NCBI RefSeq assembly: GCF_003003075.1
Contig: NZ_PVTX01000006.1
Location: 62,001 to 126,000 of the forward strand
Source: Isoptericola halotolerans
GTDB taxonomy: Bacteria > Actinomycetota > Actinomycetes > Actinomycetales > Cellulomonadaceae
Length of the DNA stretch: 64,000 nucleotides
Direction of reading: 5' to 3'
This document shows, piece by piece, positions 1 through 10,026 of the stretch; within the stretch, counting starts at the first letter, position 1, and every line of letters starts with the position of its first letter. Position numbers and translations under genes: made by a program. The notes beneath the pieces were generated by a model that was not told the DNA's origin, searched no databases, and saw only the letters and a list, made by a program, of their open reading frames with translations.

Positions 1-811
1 CCTCGGGCCGCGGGGCGACGGGGCCGTGACGACGGCGTCCCGCAGCGACCCGCTGGGCCGCGGCCCGGTGCGGGTCTCCACCCGCAAGACCGTCTACGTG
101 TCGGTCGACGGCTCCGTGCTGCCGTTGCGGACCACGCAGGCGACCGTCCGCGACGTGCTCGCCGAGGTCGAGATCTCCCTGGGCGACGAGGACCGGACGT
201 CGGTGCCGTTGGGTGCCGCCGCCGTCGACGGCATGGTCGTGGTGGTCAACCGCGGCGAGACGGCCTCCGACATCGTCACGGAGGTCATCCCGTTCGAGAC
301 GGAGCGCATCGAGTCCGACGAGCTGCCGAAGGGCCACGAGACGGTGCGCACGCGGGGCGTCCCGGGCGAGCGGGTGACGACGTACCAGGTGCACACGCTC
401 GACGGTGCGGAGGTGGAGCGCACGGTCGTCGACCGGTCGGTCACCGTCGAGCCCGTCGACGAGGTCGTCGTGGTGGGCACGCTGGACGTGTCGCAGGTGC
501 AGGCCGACCCGGGCTCGGCGAGGGCGCTGGGCCGGGCGCTGGCGGCCGAGCGCGGCTGGGGCGACGACCAGTTCGTCTGCCTCGACAAGCTGTGGACCAA
601 GGAGTCCAACTGGCGCTGGAACGCCGAGAACGCCTCGAGCGGGGCGTACGGCATCCCGCAGTCCCTGCCGGGGTCGAAGATGGCCACGGCCGGCTCCGAC
701 TGGCGCACCAACCCGGCGACCCAGATCACGTGGGGGCTGGGCTACATCGCGGGGCGGTACGGCACCCCGTGCAGCGCCTGGAACCACTCCATGTCGGTCG
801 GCTGGTACTGA
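1..811 (+). CDS. DUF348/G5 cell-wall protein with SLT-like C-terminus (5' end missing)
   Basis: The reading frame is open to the left edge, so the N-terminus is outside the window; an in-frame GTG at 26 is probably internal. What remains is part of a DUF348 domain, a G5 domain (ending near VDEVVVVGT) and a lysozyme-like C-terminal domain. That domain has the candidate catalytic Glu in LWTKESNW, followed by [16 protein letters not shown] and NPATQI. It is very similar to the C-terminus of the gene at 2582-3913, so the two are paralogs. The likely role is secreted or surface-tethered peptidoglycan cleavage. The family assignment is from recognised motifs; activity is inferred. Confidence 0.85.
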   Translation, partial: LGPRGDGAVTTASRSDPLGRGPVRVSTRKTVYVSVDGSVLPLRTTQATVRDVLAEVEISLGDEDRTSVPLGAAAVDGMVVVVNRGETASDIVTEVIPFETERIESDELPKGHETVRTRGVPGERVTTYQVHTLDGAEVERTVVDRSVTVEPVDEVVVVGTLDVSQVQADPGSARALGRALAAERGWGDDQFVCLDKLWTKESNWRWNAENASSGAYGIPQSLPGSKMATAGSDWRTNPATQITWGLGYIAGRYGTPCSAWNHSMSVGWY

Positions 812-819
812 GCGCACGC

Positions 820-844
820 GGGGCGCGGCGGGCGCCGTGGCCCC
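820..844 (+). terminator. GC-rich hairpin after the partial lytic gene
   Basis: GGGGC at 820 pairs with GCCCC at 840-844, and CGGCG pairs with CGCCG inside. There is a small bulge and no U-tract. It lies about 10 bases after the stop codon, so a weak terminator is possible. Confidence 0.35.
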
Positions 845-940
845 GGTCAACCGTGTGACGTCGGTCGCGAGAGGCGGGTCAATTTTCCGGCATACCGTGT
901 CGGAGCCGGGCATACATACCACAAGTGGTCTTGGTTGAAG

Positions 941-960
941 ATCACGATGCGGTTACGGTC
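941..960 (+). promoter_or_regulatory. Conserved rpf promoter element, copy 1
   Basis: The element ATCACGATGCGGTTACGGTC is nearly repeated at 2475-2494, upstream of the next paralog. It contains a direct repeat ATCACG / GTTACG with an 11-bp period. It also contains a TACGGT -10-like hexamer at 954-959. The GTTACG-type repeat resembles MtrA binding sites, and MtrA is known to control rpf genes in other actinobacteria. Binding here is inferred. Confidence 0.55.
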
Positions 961-1046
961 TTCGGAGCCACCGGATCGACGTCCGGCCCGACCGCCAGTC
1001 GGTGACCTCTCGTCGTGCCCGGACCTGCCGACGTCTGGAACACCTC

Positions 1047-2348
1047 GTGAACGCTTGGTCCGACGACTCCGTCACGCCGCCCGACGCAACCGCCCCCGAG
1101 TCGACCACCGGGGCGGCCGCTGCCGCGACGGCGCTGCGCCGTCGCCGCTGGCCCCTGATCACCATGGTGGTCGCGCTGAGCCTCGTGGTCGCCGGCGGCG
1201 TGAGCGTCGCCGTCGTCGAGCAGCTCCGCAAGGACGTCACCCTCGACGTCGACGGCGAGCTCGTCGCGGTCACCACCTACGCCGGGACCGTGGACGACGT
1301 CCTGGCCGAGGAGGGCGTCCGCGTGGGCGCCAACGACGAGGTCACGCCCGCCGCCGGTGACGAGCTCCGCGACGGGGCCGTCGTCGAGGTGCGCTACGGC
1401 CGCGAGCTGACCGTCGAGGCCGACGGCGAGGAGCAGGACGTCTGGGTCGCCGCGCTCGACGCCGACGAGGCGCTGGCGGAGCTCGCCACGCGTGACGAGC
1501 AGGTCCGCCTCCTGCCCTCCCGGTCCGCCGACCGCGCCACGCTGCCCATCCGGCTCGACGCCGAGCAGCCCGTCGCGCTCGTCGTGGGCGGCGAGGAGAC
1601 CGTGGTCGACGACGGCGCCACGACGCTCTCGGAGCTGTTCGAGGCGGAGTCGGTCGAGATCGACGCCGACGACCGCGTCCACGTGGACCGCATCGAGGCC
1701 GCCGAGGCCGGTGACCCGACGGTGCGCGTCGTCGTGCAGGTGGTCGACGTCAAGAAGGTCACCCAGACCAAGAAGATCGCCCACGACACGGTCACCAGGA
1801 CGGACCCCGACCGCTACCGCGACCAGGGCTCGACCGTCTCCCGGGAGGGCAAGGACGGCGAGCGGACCATCGTCAAGCGCGTGACGCGCGTCGACGGTGA
1901 GGTCGAGTCGCGGGAGAAGGTGTCCAACAAGGTCACCACGAAGCCGGTCGACGAGATCGTCGTCACCGGCACCAAGGAGCGGCCGGAGCCGGAGCCCGAG
2001 CCGCAGCCCGCGGACTCCGGGTCCAGCAGCTCGTCGTCCGGCAGCTCGTCGTCCGGCAGCTCGTCGTCCGGCTCCAGCGGGTCGACCAGCTCGTCCGGTG
2101 GCAGCGCCCCGGCCGGCGTCTGGGCGCAGCTCGCCCAGTGCGAGTCCGGCGGCAACCCGTCGACCAACACCGGCAACGGCTACTACGGGCTGTACCAGTT
2201 CTCGCTGCCGACCTGGCAGGCCGTGGGCGGCTCCGGGCTCCCCTCGGACGCCTCGGCCGCCGAGCAGACGAAGCGTGCGCAGATCCTCCAGCAGCGCTCC
2301 GGGTGGGGCCAGTGGCCCCACTGCGCCAGCCAGCTCGGGCTGCTCTGA
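1047..2348 (+). CDS. rpf: Resuscitation-promoting factor (DUF348 x3, G5, Rpf domain)
   Basis: A predicted membrane-anchored muralytic enzyme of about 433 residues. A basic N-terminus and one hydrophobic segment (about residues 34-56) are followed by three DUF348 repeats, a G5 domain (about 233-310), a Ser/Gly-rich linker and a C-terminal Rpf domain (about 355-433). The presumed catalytic Glu is in QCESGGNP, followed by YYGLYQFS and the WGQWP-H-C end. Rpf proteins cleave peptidoglycan and stimulate regrowth of resting cells. I prefer the GTG at 1047; an upstream in-frame GTG at 1002 gives 448 residues, and neither has a convincing ribosome site. A strong hairpin follows the stop. Confidence 0.93.
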   Translation: MNAWSDDSVTPPDATAPESTTGAAAAATALRRRRWPLITMVVALSLVVAGGVSVAVVEQLRKDVTLDVDGELVAVTTYAGTVDDVLAEEGVRVGANDEVTPAAGDELRDGAVVEVRYGRELTVEADGEEQDVWVAALDADEALAELATRDEQVRLLPSRSADRATLPIRLDAEQPVALVVGGEETVVDDGATTLSELFEAESVEIDADDRVHVDRIEAAEAGDPTVRVVVQVVDVKKVTQTKKIAHDTVTRTDPDRYRDQGSTVSREGKDGERTIVKRVTRVDGEVESREKVSNKVTTKPVDEIVVTGTKERPEPEPEPQPADSGSSSSSSGSSSSGSSSSGSSGSTSSSGGSAPAGVWAQLAQCESGGNPSTNTGNGYYGLYQFSLPTWQAVGGSGLPSDASAAEQTKRAQILQQRSGWGQWPHCASQLGLL

Positions 2349-2354
2349 CCCACG

Positions 2355-2387
2355 GAAGGCCGCCGGGGAGCGTTCCCGGCGGCCTTC
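2355..2387 (+). terminator. Rho-independent-like hairpin after rpf
   Basis: A perfect 13-bp stem (2355-2367 with 2375-2387) closes a 7-base loop six bases after the rpf stop. It has no U-tract, as is usual for actinobacterial terminators. Confidence 0.8.
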
Positions 2388-2400
2388 GGTGTGCCCCGCC

Positions 2401-2427
2401 CGTGAAGCCCTGTGAAGGGCTGTGAAG
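2401..2427 (+). promoter_or_regulatory. Three GTGAAG repeats with exact 10-bp period
   Basis: GTGAAG occurs at 2402, 2412 and 2422, one helical turn apart. This is about 50 bp upstream of the conserved rpf-type promoter element at 2475. AGCCCT and AGGGCT inside the array also form an inverted repeat. It could be a regulator-binding array or a small hairpin; no regulator can be named. Confidence 0.4.
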
Positions 2428-2474
2428 ACGTGGTGCCGGTGCCGTCAGGTGTGACCCACGCCCTCTTGCCCCCG

Positions 2475-2494
2475 ATCACGAATCCGTTACGGTC
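2475..2494 (+). promoter_or_regulatory. Conserved rpf promoter element, copy 2
   Basis: ATCACGAATCCGTTACGGTC matches the element at 941-960 in 17 of 20 positions, with the same ATCACG/GTTACG 11-bp direct repeat and the same TACGGT hexamer (2488-2493). Surrounding sequence is not conserved, so the match is unlikely to be a simple leftover of gene duplication. Confidence 0.55.
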
Positions 2495-2581
2495 GGCTGT
2501 CGTTCGCGCACCGCGAGGCGTTCCTGCCCGGCAGACGCCGCCTTCCCGAGAGCCGACCCCCCACACCACCCCAGGAGATCC

Positions 2582-3913
2582 ATGACCTCCGCACCGGAGA
2601 ACACCGAGCCTCGGCCCACCACCGCCGAGACCCGCGCCGTCCGCACGCACCGCTCCCGGCGACGTCGGGCGCTGATCGCCGGCGCCACCGCCGGCACCCT
2701 CGTCCTCGGCGTCGGCTCGGCCGTCGCCGTGTCGCAGGCCCACAAGACCGTCACCCTCGACGTCGACGGCGAGACCCGCACCGTCGGGACCTTCGCCGGT
2801 GACGTCGACGGCCTGCTGGCCGCCGAGGGCATCACCGTCGGCGACCGTGACCTCGTGGCCCCGGCGGCCGACAGCCCGCTGTCCAGCGACGCCGAGGTGG
2901 TCGTGCGGACCGGCAAGGAGGTCGACGTCGCGATCGACGGCCGGGAGAGCACCGCCTGGGTCACCGCGGCGGACGCCCACGAGGCGCTCAACCTGCTGGC
3001 CCAGCGCGGTGAGGACGTCGCGCTCGTCGCGTCCCGCTCCGAGGACCGCGCCGACCTCCCCCTGCAGGTGCACGACGGCGACCAGGTCGCCGTGGTGCAC
3101 GACGAGACCGTGGACGTCGCCGACGGCTCCGACGAGCTCGACGCCGTCCTCGCCGACGTCGAGGTCGAGGTCGACGAGGACGACACGGTCACGCTGTCCA
3201 CCGCCGCCGACGCGGGGGTCCGGGCCGACGACCTGCCCGAGGGCACGGACGTGCCGCAGGTCGCCGTCGTCGTGCAGCGCGTCGAGGTCGAGCAGGTCAC
3301 GAAGGTCAAGGAGATCGACTTCGAGACGAAGACGAAGAAGAGCTCCCAGCGCTTCGAGGACCTCGACCCGAAGGTCCGCACGAAGGGCGAGCCCGGCTCG
3401 CGCACCGTCGTCCGGGAGATCACCACGATCGACGGCAAGACGGTCTCGGACGAGAAGGTCACCTCCCTGGTGACCGCCGAGCCGGTGACCGAGGTGCTCG
3501 TGCAGGGCACCAAGGAGCGGCCCGAGCCCGAGCCCGAGCCGGAGCCGGCAACCTCGTCCGGGTCGTCGTCCGGTTCCTCGTCCGGCGTCGCCGCCTCGAC
3601 CGGCAGCTACTCGGGCTCCAACCGCGAGATCGGCCAGCAGATGGCCGCGGCCCGCGGCTGGACCGGTGGCGAGTGGACGTGCCTGGAGAGCCTGTGGACC
3701 AAGGAGTCCGGCTGGTCGCACACGGCCGCCAACCCCTCGTCCGGCGCCTACGGCATCCCGCAGTCGCTGCCCGGCAGCAAGATGGCCACCGCCGGTGCGG
3801 ACTGGCAGACCAACCCGGCCACGCAGATCGCCTGGGGGCTGGACTACATCGCCGGCCGCTACGGCTCCCCGTGCGGGGCCTGGGGCCACTCGCAGGCCAA
3901 CAACTGGTACTGA
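2582..3913 (+). CDS. DUF348/G5 cell-wall lytic protein with SLT-like C-terminus
   Basis: A 443-residue paralog of both upstream genes. The N-terminus is basic (RSRRRR), followed by a hydrophobic signal anchor (about residues 31-50), DUF348 repeats, a G5 domain, an EPEPEP plus Ser/Gly linker and a C-terminal lysozyme-like domain. The candidate catalytic Glu is in LWTKESGW, with [16 protein letters not shown] downstream. The C-terminal domain differs from the true Rpf domain of the neighbour and resembles the SLT/aggregation-promoting-factor type. AGGAG precedes the ATG by six bases. Likely a secreted peptidoglycan lytic transglycosylase; activity is inferred. Confidence 0.9.
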   Translation: MTSAPENTEPRPTTAETRAVRTHRSRRRRALIAGATAGTLVLGVGSAVAVSQAHKTVTLDVDGETRTVGTFAGDVDGLLAAEGITVGDRDLVAPAADSPLSSDAEVVVRTGKEVDVAIDGRESTAWVTAADAHEALNLLAQRGEDVALVASRSEDRADLPLQVHDGDQVAVVHDETVDVADGSDELDAVLADVEVEVDEDDTVTLSTAADAGVRADDLPEGTDVPQVAVVVQRVEVEQVTKVKEIDFETKTKKSSQRFEDLDPKVRTKGEPGSRTVVREITTIDGKTVSDEKVTSLVTAEPVTEVLVQGTKERPEPEPEPEPATSSGSSSGSSSGVAASTGSYSGSNREIGQQMAAARGWTGGEWTCLESLWTKESGWSHTAANPSSGAYGIPQSLPGSKMATAGADWQTNPATQIAWGLDYIAGRYGSPCGAWGHSQANNWY

Positions 3914-3941
3914 GCCGCCCCGACGGGCGATACTCAGCCCC

Positions 3942-4814
3942 ATGACTGACACCCCTGGCGCCCTGCTCGGCCCTGCGGAGATCCGCGAGCTGGCAGGGCG
4001 CCTCGGCGTCCGGCCCACCAAGACGCTCGGGCAGAACTTCGTGCACGACGGCGGCACCGTCCGCAAGATCGTCCGTGCGGCAGGGGTGCAGCCCGGCGAC
4101 CGGGTCGTGGAGATCGGTCCCGGCCTGGGGTCGCTGACCCTGGGGCTGCTCGAGGCCGGCGCGTCGGTGGTCGCCGTCGAGATCGACCCGGTCCTGGCCG
4201 GTCAGGTCGCCCAGACCGTGCAGCGTCACCTGCCCGGCGCCGACCTCGAGGTGGTGACCGCCGACGCGCTGGACGTCACCGCGCTGCCCGGTGAACCGCC
4301 GTCGGCCCTCGTGGCGAACCTGCCGTACAACGTGGCCGTCCCCGTGCTGCTGACGTTCCTCCAACGGTTCGACTCGCTGCGCTCGGTGCTCGTCATGGTG
4401 CAGGCCGAGGTGGCCGACCGCCTGGCGGCGCCCCCCGGGTCCCGGACCTACGGCGTACCGTCGGCGAAGGCCGCCTGGTACGGGTCCGCACGCCGGTCGC
4501 TGACCATCGGGCGCAACGTGTTCTGGCCCGTGCCCAACGTGGACTCGGCGCTGGTCGCGTTCGAGCGGCACGAGCCGCCGTCGACCACCGCGACGCGCGA
4601 GCAGGTGTTCCGCGTGGTCGACGCCGCGTTCGCCCAGCGCCGCAAGACCCTGCGGGCCGCGCTCTCCGGGCTGTTCGGTTCCGGACCCGCCGCCGAGGAG
4701 GCGCTGCGGGCCGCCGGCGTCGACCCGACGCTGCGCGGGGAGCGGCTGGCGATCGGCGACTTCGCCCGCATCGCCGAGCGCCTGGACGCCGGTGCTGGCA
4801 CGGTGGACGCGTGA
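3942..4814 (+). CDS. rsmA: 16S rRNA (adenine1518/1519-N6)-dimethyltransferase
   Basis: A 290-residue KsgA/RsmA enzyme that dimethylates two adjacent adenines near the 3' end of 16S rRNA late in small-subunit assembly. Diagnostic features are [11 protein letters not shown], the SAM motif [12 protein letters not shown], the acidic loop VAVEIDP and the catalytic ANLPYNV motif. The start is the ATG at 3942. There is no ribosome site, but GATACT at 3929-3934 would fit a -10 box for a leaderless mRNA. The stop overlaps the ispE start by 4 bases. The rsmA-ispE order is common in actinobacteria. Confidence 0.97.
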   Translation: MTDTPGALLGPAEIRELAGRLGVRPTKTLGQNFVHDGGTVRKIVRAAGVQPGDRVVEIGPGLGSLTLGLLEAGASVVAVEIDPVLAGQVAQTVQRHLPGADLEVVTADALDVTALPGEPPSALVANLPYNVAVPVLLTFLQRFDSLRSVLVMVQAEVADRLAAPPGSRTYGVPSAKAAWYGSARRSLTIGRNVFWPVPNVDSALVAFERHEPPSTTATREQVFRVVDAAFAQRRKTLRAALSGLFGSGPAAEEALRAAGVDPTLRGERLAIGDFARIAERLDAGAGTVDA

Positions 4815-5743
4815 GCCACCTCGCTGCCGCCCCCGCGCCCTCCGTCCGTGTGCGTGCCCCGGGGAAGATCAACCTGACGCTGCGCGTCGGGCCGGTCGCC
4901 GACGACGGCTACCACCCGCTCGTGACCGTCTTCCAGGCGGTCGCGCTGCACGAGGAGATCACCGCCACCGAGGTCCCGGAGGGTGCGGGCATCTCGCTCA
5001 CCGTCGAGGGCCCGCAGGCCGACCGCGTCCCGCTGGACGCCAGCAACCTCGCCTGGCAGGCCGTCGAGGCGATCGCCCGGCACGTCGGGCTCGACCCCAG
5101 CGTCGCGCTGCACATCGCCAAGGGCGTGCCGGTGGCCGGCGGGATGGCGGGCGGATCCGCGGACGCGGCGGCGACGCTGCTGGCCTGCGACGCGCTGTGG
5201 GGCACCGCCCTGCCGCGCGAGGAGCTCGCCGGGCTGGCCGCGACCCTCGGCTCCGACGTGCCGTTCGCGCTGCTCGGGCACACCGCCGTCGGGACGGGCC
5301 GGGGCCACCTGCTCACGCCGGCGATGACCCGCGGGGAGTTCCACTGGGCGTTCGCCACGCGCGACGACGGCCTCTCCACCCCGGCGGTGTACCGGCGGTT
5401 CGACGAGCTCACCGGCCCCACCGCGCCCTCCGTCGACGACGCCGACGACAACGGGCTGATGCAGGCGCTGCGCGCCGGCGACCCGACGGCGCTCGGCGAG
5501 GCCTTGCAGAACGACCTCGAGGCGGCGGCGCTCGACCTGCGTCCCGAGCTCGCCCGCACCCTGCAGATCGCGCGCGACGGCGGCGCGCTCGGGGTGATGG
5601 TCTCCGGCTCCGGGCCGACGGTCGCGGCGCTCGCCCGCTCACGCCAGCACGCGCTGGCGCTGGCCGCGACGTGGACCGCCGAGGACGCCGCCGACGCGGT
5701 GTGGTGCACGACGGCGCCCGCGCCCGGCGCACGGGTCCTCTGA
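4811..5743 (+). CDS. ispE: 4-diphosphocytidyl-2-C-methyl-D-erythritol kinase
   Basis: A 310-residue GHMP kinase of the non-mevalonate isoprenoid pathway, which phosphorylates the 2-hydroxyl of CDP-methylerythritol. Visible motifs are [11 protein letters not shown] at the N-terminus, the ATP-binding glycine loop [23 protein letters not shown] and the C-terminal MVSGSGPTV. It starts with GTG inside the rsmA stop (GTGA overlap), so translation is probably coupled. Its 3' end faces the esterase gene across three 20-bp tandem repeats. Confidence 0.97.
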   Translation: MSHLAAAPAPSVRVRAPGKINLTLRVGPVADDGYHPLVTVFQAVALHEEITATEVPEGAGISLTVEGPQADRVPLDASNLAWQAVEAIARHVGLDPSVALHIAKGVPVAGGMAGGSADAAATLLACDALWGTALPREELAGLAATLGSDVPFALLGHTAVGTGRGHLLTPAMTRGEFHWAFATRDDGLSTPAVYRRFDELTGPTAPSVDDADDNGLMQALRAGDPTALGEALQNDLEAAALDLRPELARTLQIARDGGALGVMVSGSGPTVAALARSRQHALALAATWTAEDAADAVWCTTAPAPGARVL

Positions 5744-5747
5744 CCCC

Positions 5748-5807
5748 GCCGAGGTAGTACCGGTTCTGCCGAGGTAGTGCCGACTTGGCCGAGGTAGTGC
5801 CGGCTCA
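5748..5807. repeat. Three 20-bp tandem repeats between convergent genes
   Basis: Three contiguous units start at 5748, 5768 and 5788. Each begins GCCGAGGTAGT(A/G)CCG and then diverges over 3-5 bases. The third unit ends exactly on the stop codon of the esterase gene on the other strand. The coding sequence just beyond also begins GCCGAGGT, a partial fourth copy. There are no spacers, so this is not a CRISPR array. Confidence 0.8.
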
Positions 5808-6782
5808 GGCCTGGCCGAGGTGCTTGCGCAGGAACGCCAGGGTCGGGGCGAACCGGTAGTGCTGACCACCCTCGTGGCGGTTGTACGGGTACACGTCGAT
5901 GCTCTTGTCCGATCCGCCCCAGGCGTTGTACGACGCGTACACCGTGGACGGCGGGCAGATGTCGTCCCGGAGCGCCACCGAGTACAGTCCGGCGGCCCGG
6001 GCGCGGCGGGCGAACGACACCCCGTCCAGGTAGGACAGGGTGCGCCAGACGGCGTCCTCGTGCTCCCGGTGGACGGACAGGTACTGCGTGATCTCGGCGT
6101 ACGGATGAGCGTCGGTGATCTGTACAGCGCGCCGGAAGTCGCTGAGGAACGGCACGTTCGGCGCCGCGGCGACGACGTCGGGCAGCAGGCCGGCGACGGC
6201 GGTCGCGATCCCGCCGCCCTGGCTCGTGCCGGCGACCGCGACGCGCGCCGGGTCGATCCCGTCGAGGTGCCGGACGGCGTCGACAGCGCGCACGCCATCG
6301 GTGAAGACCCGGCGGTAGTAGTGCTCGGCGGGGTCCAGGATGCCGCGCGTCAGGTAGCCGGGCGAGGCCGGGGCGTGGCCCACGGGGTCGGGGGTGTCCC
6401 CGCCGGATCCCCAGCCGGAGCCCTGACCCCGCGTGTCCATGATCAGGTGCGCGTACCCGGCGGCGGCCAGCCCGAGCTGCTCGTGCGGCAGACCCCGGCC
6501 TCCGCCGTACCCGACGAACTCCACGACCGCCGGCAGCGGCCCGTCGGCACGGGCCGGGCGGACCAGCCACGCCTTGACCGGGTGCCCGCCGAACCCGGGG
6601 AACGTGACGTCGTCGACCGTGACCTCCGTGAGCCCGGAGTCGACCCGCTCGACGCGCACGCCGTCCCCATGCCCGCGGGCCTCGGCGACGGTGCCGGCCC
6701 AGAACTCGTCGAAGTCGGCGGGCTCGTCGAGCGTGGGCTCGTACTGCTCGAGCTCGGCCAGGGGGAGGTCGAACTGGGCCAT
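5805..6782 (-). CDS. Acetyl xylan esterase / cephalosporin-C deacetylase family hydrolase
   Basis: A 325-residue AXE1-family alpha/beta hydrolase (carbohydrate esterase family 7 type) predicted to be cytoplasmic, since no signal peptide is visible. It would remove acetyl groups from xylo-oligosaccharides or related small substrates. Family signs are DTRGQGSGW, the nucleophile Ser in AGTSQGGG, the catalytic Asp in LRDDICPPSTVYA and the catalytic His in NRHEGG. GAAGGAG precedes the ATG by seven bases, and TAACCT at 6831-6826 (minus strand) is a plausible -10 box. It is transcribed alone, convergent with ispE and divergent from the ABC-F gene. Confidence 0.93.
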   Translation of the reverse strand: MAQFDLPLAELEQYEPTLDEPADFDEFWAGTVAEARGHGDGVRVERVDSGLTEVTVDDVTFPGFGGHPVKAWLVRPARADGPLPAVVEFVGYGGGRGLPHEQLGLAAAGYAHLIMDTRGQGSGWGSGGDTPDPVGHAPASPGYLTRGILDPAEHYYRRVFTDGVRAVDAVRHLDGIDPARVAVAGTSQGGGIATAVAGLLPDVVAAAPNVPFLSDFRRAVQITDAHPYAEITQYLSVHREHEDAVWRTLSYLDGVSFARRARAAGLYSVALRDDICPPSTVYASYNAWGGSDKSIDVYPYNRHEGGQHYRFAPTLAFLRKHLGQA

Positions 6783-6870
6783 GCGGGTTCTCCTTCGGAC
6801 GGGTGCGGACGGCGGGGTCGGGACGAGGTTAGCCCGCTCACAGGGCGCCGGGCGGTCCGCGTCCGGCCAC

Positions 6871-6876
6871 TACGCT
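6871..6876 (+). promoter_or_regulatory. -10 box TACGCT for a leaderless ABC-F transcript
   Basis: TACGCT ends six bases before the GTG at 6883, so transcription would begin at or next to the start codon. No ribosome site is present. Confidence 0.5.
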
Positions 6877-6882
6877 GTTGCG

Positions 6883-8733
<1,851 letters not shown>

Positions 8734-8741
8734 CCCCGGTC

Positions 8742-8803
8742 GTTGTGGGTGCACGACACGCCGTTGAGCCGATCAATCCGGCGGCGTGTCGTGCACCCAC
8801 AGC
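8742..8803. repeat. 62-bp palindromic repeat, copy A
   Basis: Two 22-base arms (8742-8763 and 8782-8803) with core GTGGGTGCACGACACGCC flank an 18-base loop. The only imperfection is one G-U pair. It lies between the convergent ABC-F and MFS genes and can end transcription of both. The right arm is also coding: it supplies the last residues LWVHDTPPD of the MFS protein. Confidence 0.9.
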
Positions 8804-10026
8804 GAAGAGGGAGTGCGCGGCCGCGCCGACGCGACCCACAGGGTCACCGCCATGATCGCCAGCAACACCGCCACCACGAGCAGCGGCGCCGTCCAGCCAC
8901 CGGTCGCCTCGTGCACCGCGCCGAGCACGGTCGGGGCCGTCGCCGCGCACGCGTAGCCCGCGGTCTGCACGACGGCGGAGGCTCGCCGGGCGGTCGCCAC
9001 GGACGGCGAGCGCTGGGCGATCAGCGTGAAGATCACCGTGAAGTTGCCGCCCTGCGCGGCGCCCGCGAGGCACACCCAGAGCCACCAGGCGCCCGGTGCG
9101 ACCAGGAGCCCGACGGGCAGCGAGAGCCACATGACCGAGAGCCCGGTGGCCACCGTCCGCGCGGAAAGCCTCCCGACCATGCCGATCGGCACGAGGAAAG
9201 CTCCCGCCACGGCCGCGAGCTGGAAGGGAGCCGCGGCCCCGCCTGCCGCCGCGGCGTCGATCCCGAGCCGGTCGGCGAGGATCGCCGGCAGCCACGCCGT
9301 CATCGCGTAGTACCCGGACGCCTGCCCGGCGAACGCGAACGCCAGCAGCACCACGAGCCGCCGTTGTGCACCGAGCGCACCGGCCGTCGGCGCAGCGGTG
9401 GCCGACGGCGGTGCCCCGGCGTGGCGGGCGGCGAGCGCCCGACCCGTGGGAACCCACACGGCCAGTGCTGCCACGGCGAGGAGCCCCCAGCCGGCCAGCG
9501 CCCACTGCCACCCGAAGACGACCGCCAGGGGGACGGTGAGCAGGGTGGTGAAGGTCGAGCCGACGTTCATCGTGGCGGTGTAGGCGCCGGTGACGGCGGC
9601 TGCGCGCCGCTGGAAGTCGCGGGCGATGACCACCGGTACGGCGACGTTCCCGAGCGTGATGCCGAGTCCGAGCACGGCGGTTCCGGCGAGCGCGGTGGGG
9701 ACGGATCCGGTGGACCGCAGCAGCGTCCCGCCCAGCACGCCGAGCAGGGCGAGCAGGATGGTCCGTTCGGGACCGAGCCGGCCCACTAGCACCGCCGCCG
9801 TCGGGGTGAACAGGGCGAAGCAGAGCACCGGGACGGACGTCAGGAGCCCGGCGCCGGCGGAGGACAGCCCGAGCCCGGCGGCCACCTGGTCGACCACGGG
9901 TGGCAGGGACGTGATCGGGGCGCGCAGGTTGAGCGCCACGAGGAGGAGCGCGCCGAGCGCGCCCCAGCCGGCGCTGGTGGTGAGGACGTTGCCGGGGCGG
10001 GTGCCGCCGTCGGAGGCGCTACGCAT
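8773..10026 (-). CDS. MFS transporter, CynX/NimT-like
   Basis: A twelve-helix major facilitator of about 417 residues. LNLRAPITSLPPVVDQ in the first helix region is characteristic of the CynX/NimT (cyanate / 2-nitroimidazole transporter) subfamily. The substrate cannot be read from sequence. The preferred ATG at 10026 overlaps the marR stop (ATGCGTAG); an in-frame ATG at 10038 would add four residues. It is translationally coupled to marR, so it is probably the regulated efflux partner. The last nine residues are encoded by one arm of palindromic repeat A. Confidence 0.9.
   Translation of the reverse strand: MRSASDGGTRPGNVLTTSAGWGALGALLLVALNLRAPITSLPPVVDQVAAGLGLSSAGAGLLTSVPVLCFALFTPTAAVLVGRLGPERTILLALLGVLGGTLLRSTGSVPTALAGTAVLGLGITLGNVAVPVVIARDFQRRAAAVTGAYTATMNVGSTFTTLLTVPLAVVFGWQWALAGWGLLAVAALAVWVPTGRALAARHAGAPPSATAAPTAGALGAQRRLVVLLAFAFAGQASGYYAMTAWLPAILADRLGIDAAAAGGAAAPFQLAAVAGAFLVPIGMVGRLSARTVATGLSVMWLSLPVGLLVAPGAWWLWVCLAGAAQGGNFTVIFTLIAQRSPSVATARRASAVVQTAGYACAATAPTVLGAVHEATGGWTAPLLVVAVLLAIMAVTLWVASARPRTPSSLWVHDTPPD

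Noticed and set aside
812-1046. c-di-AMP (ydaO/yuaA) riboswitch upstream of rpf
   Set aside because: Such riboswitches precede rpf genes in some actinobacteria, but I could not find the conserved core here.
5748-5807. Possible CRISPR array
   Set aside because: The repeats are contiguous with no spacers, and no cas genes are nearby.
9803-9812. GGGTGAAC inside the MFS gene
   Set aside because: It is an isolated copy within coding sequence, with no second copy or -10 at the expected distance; treated as chance.
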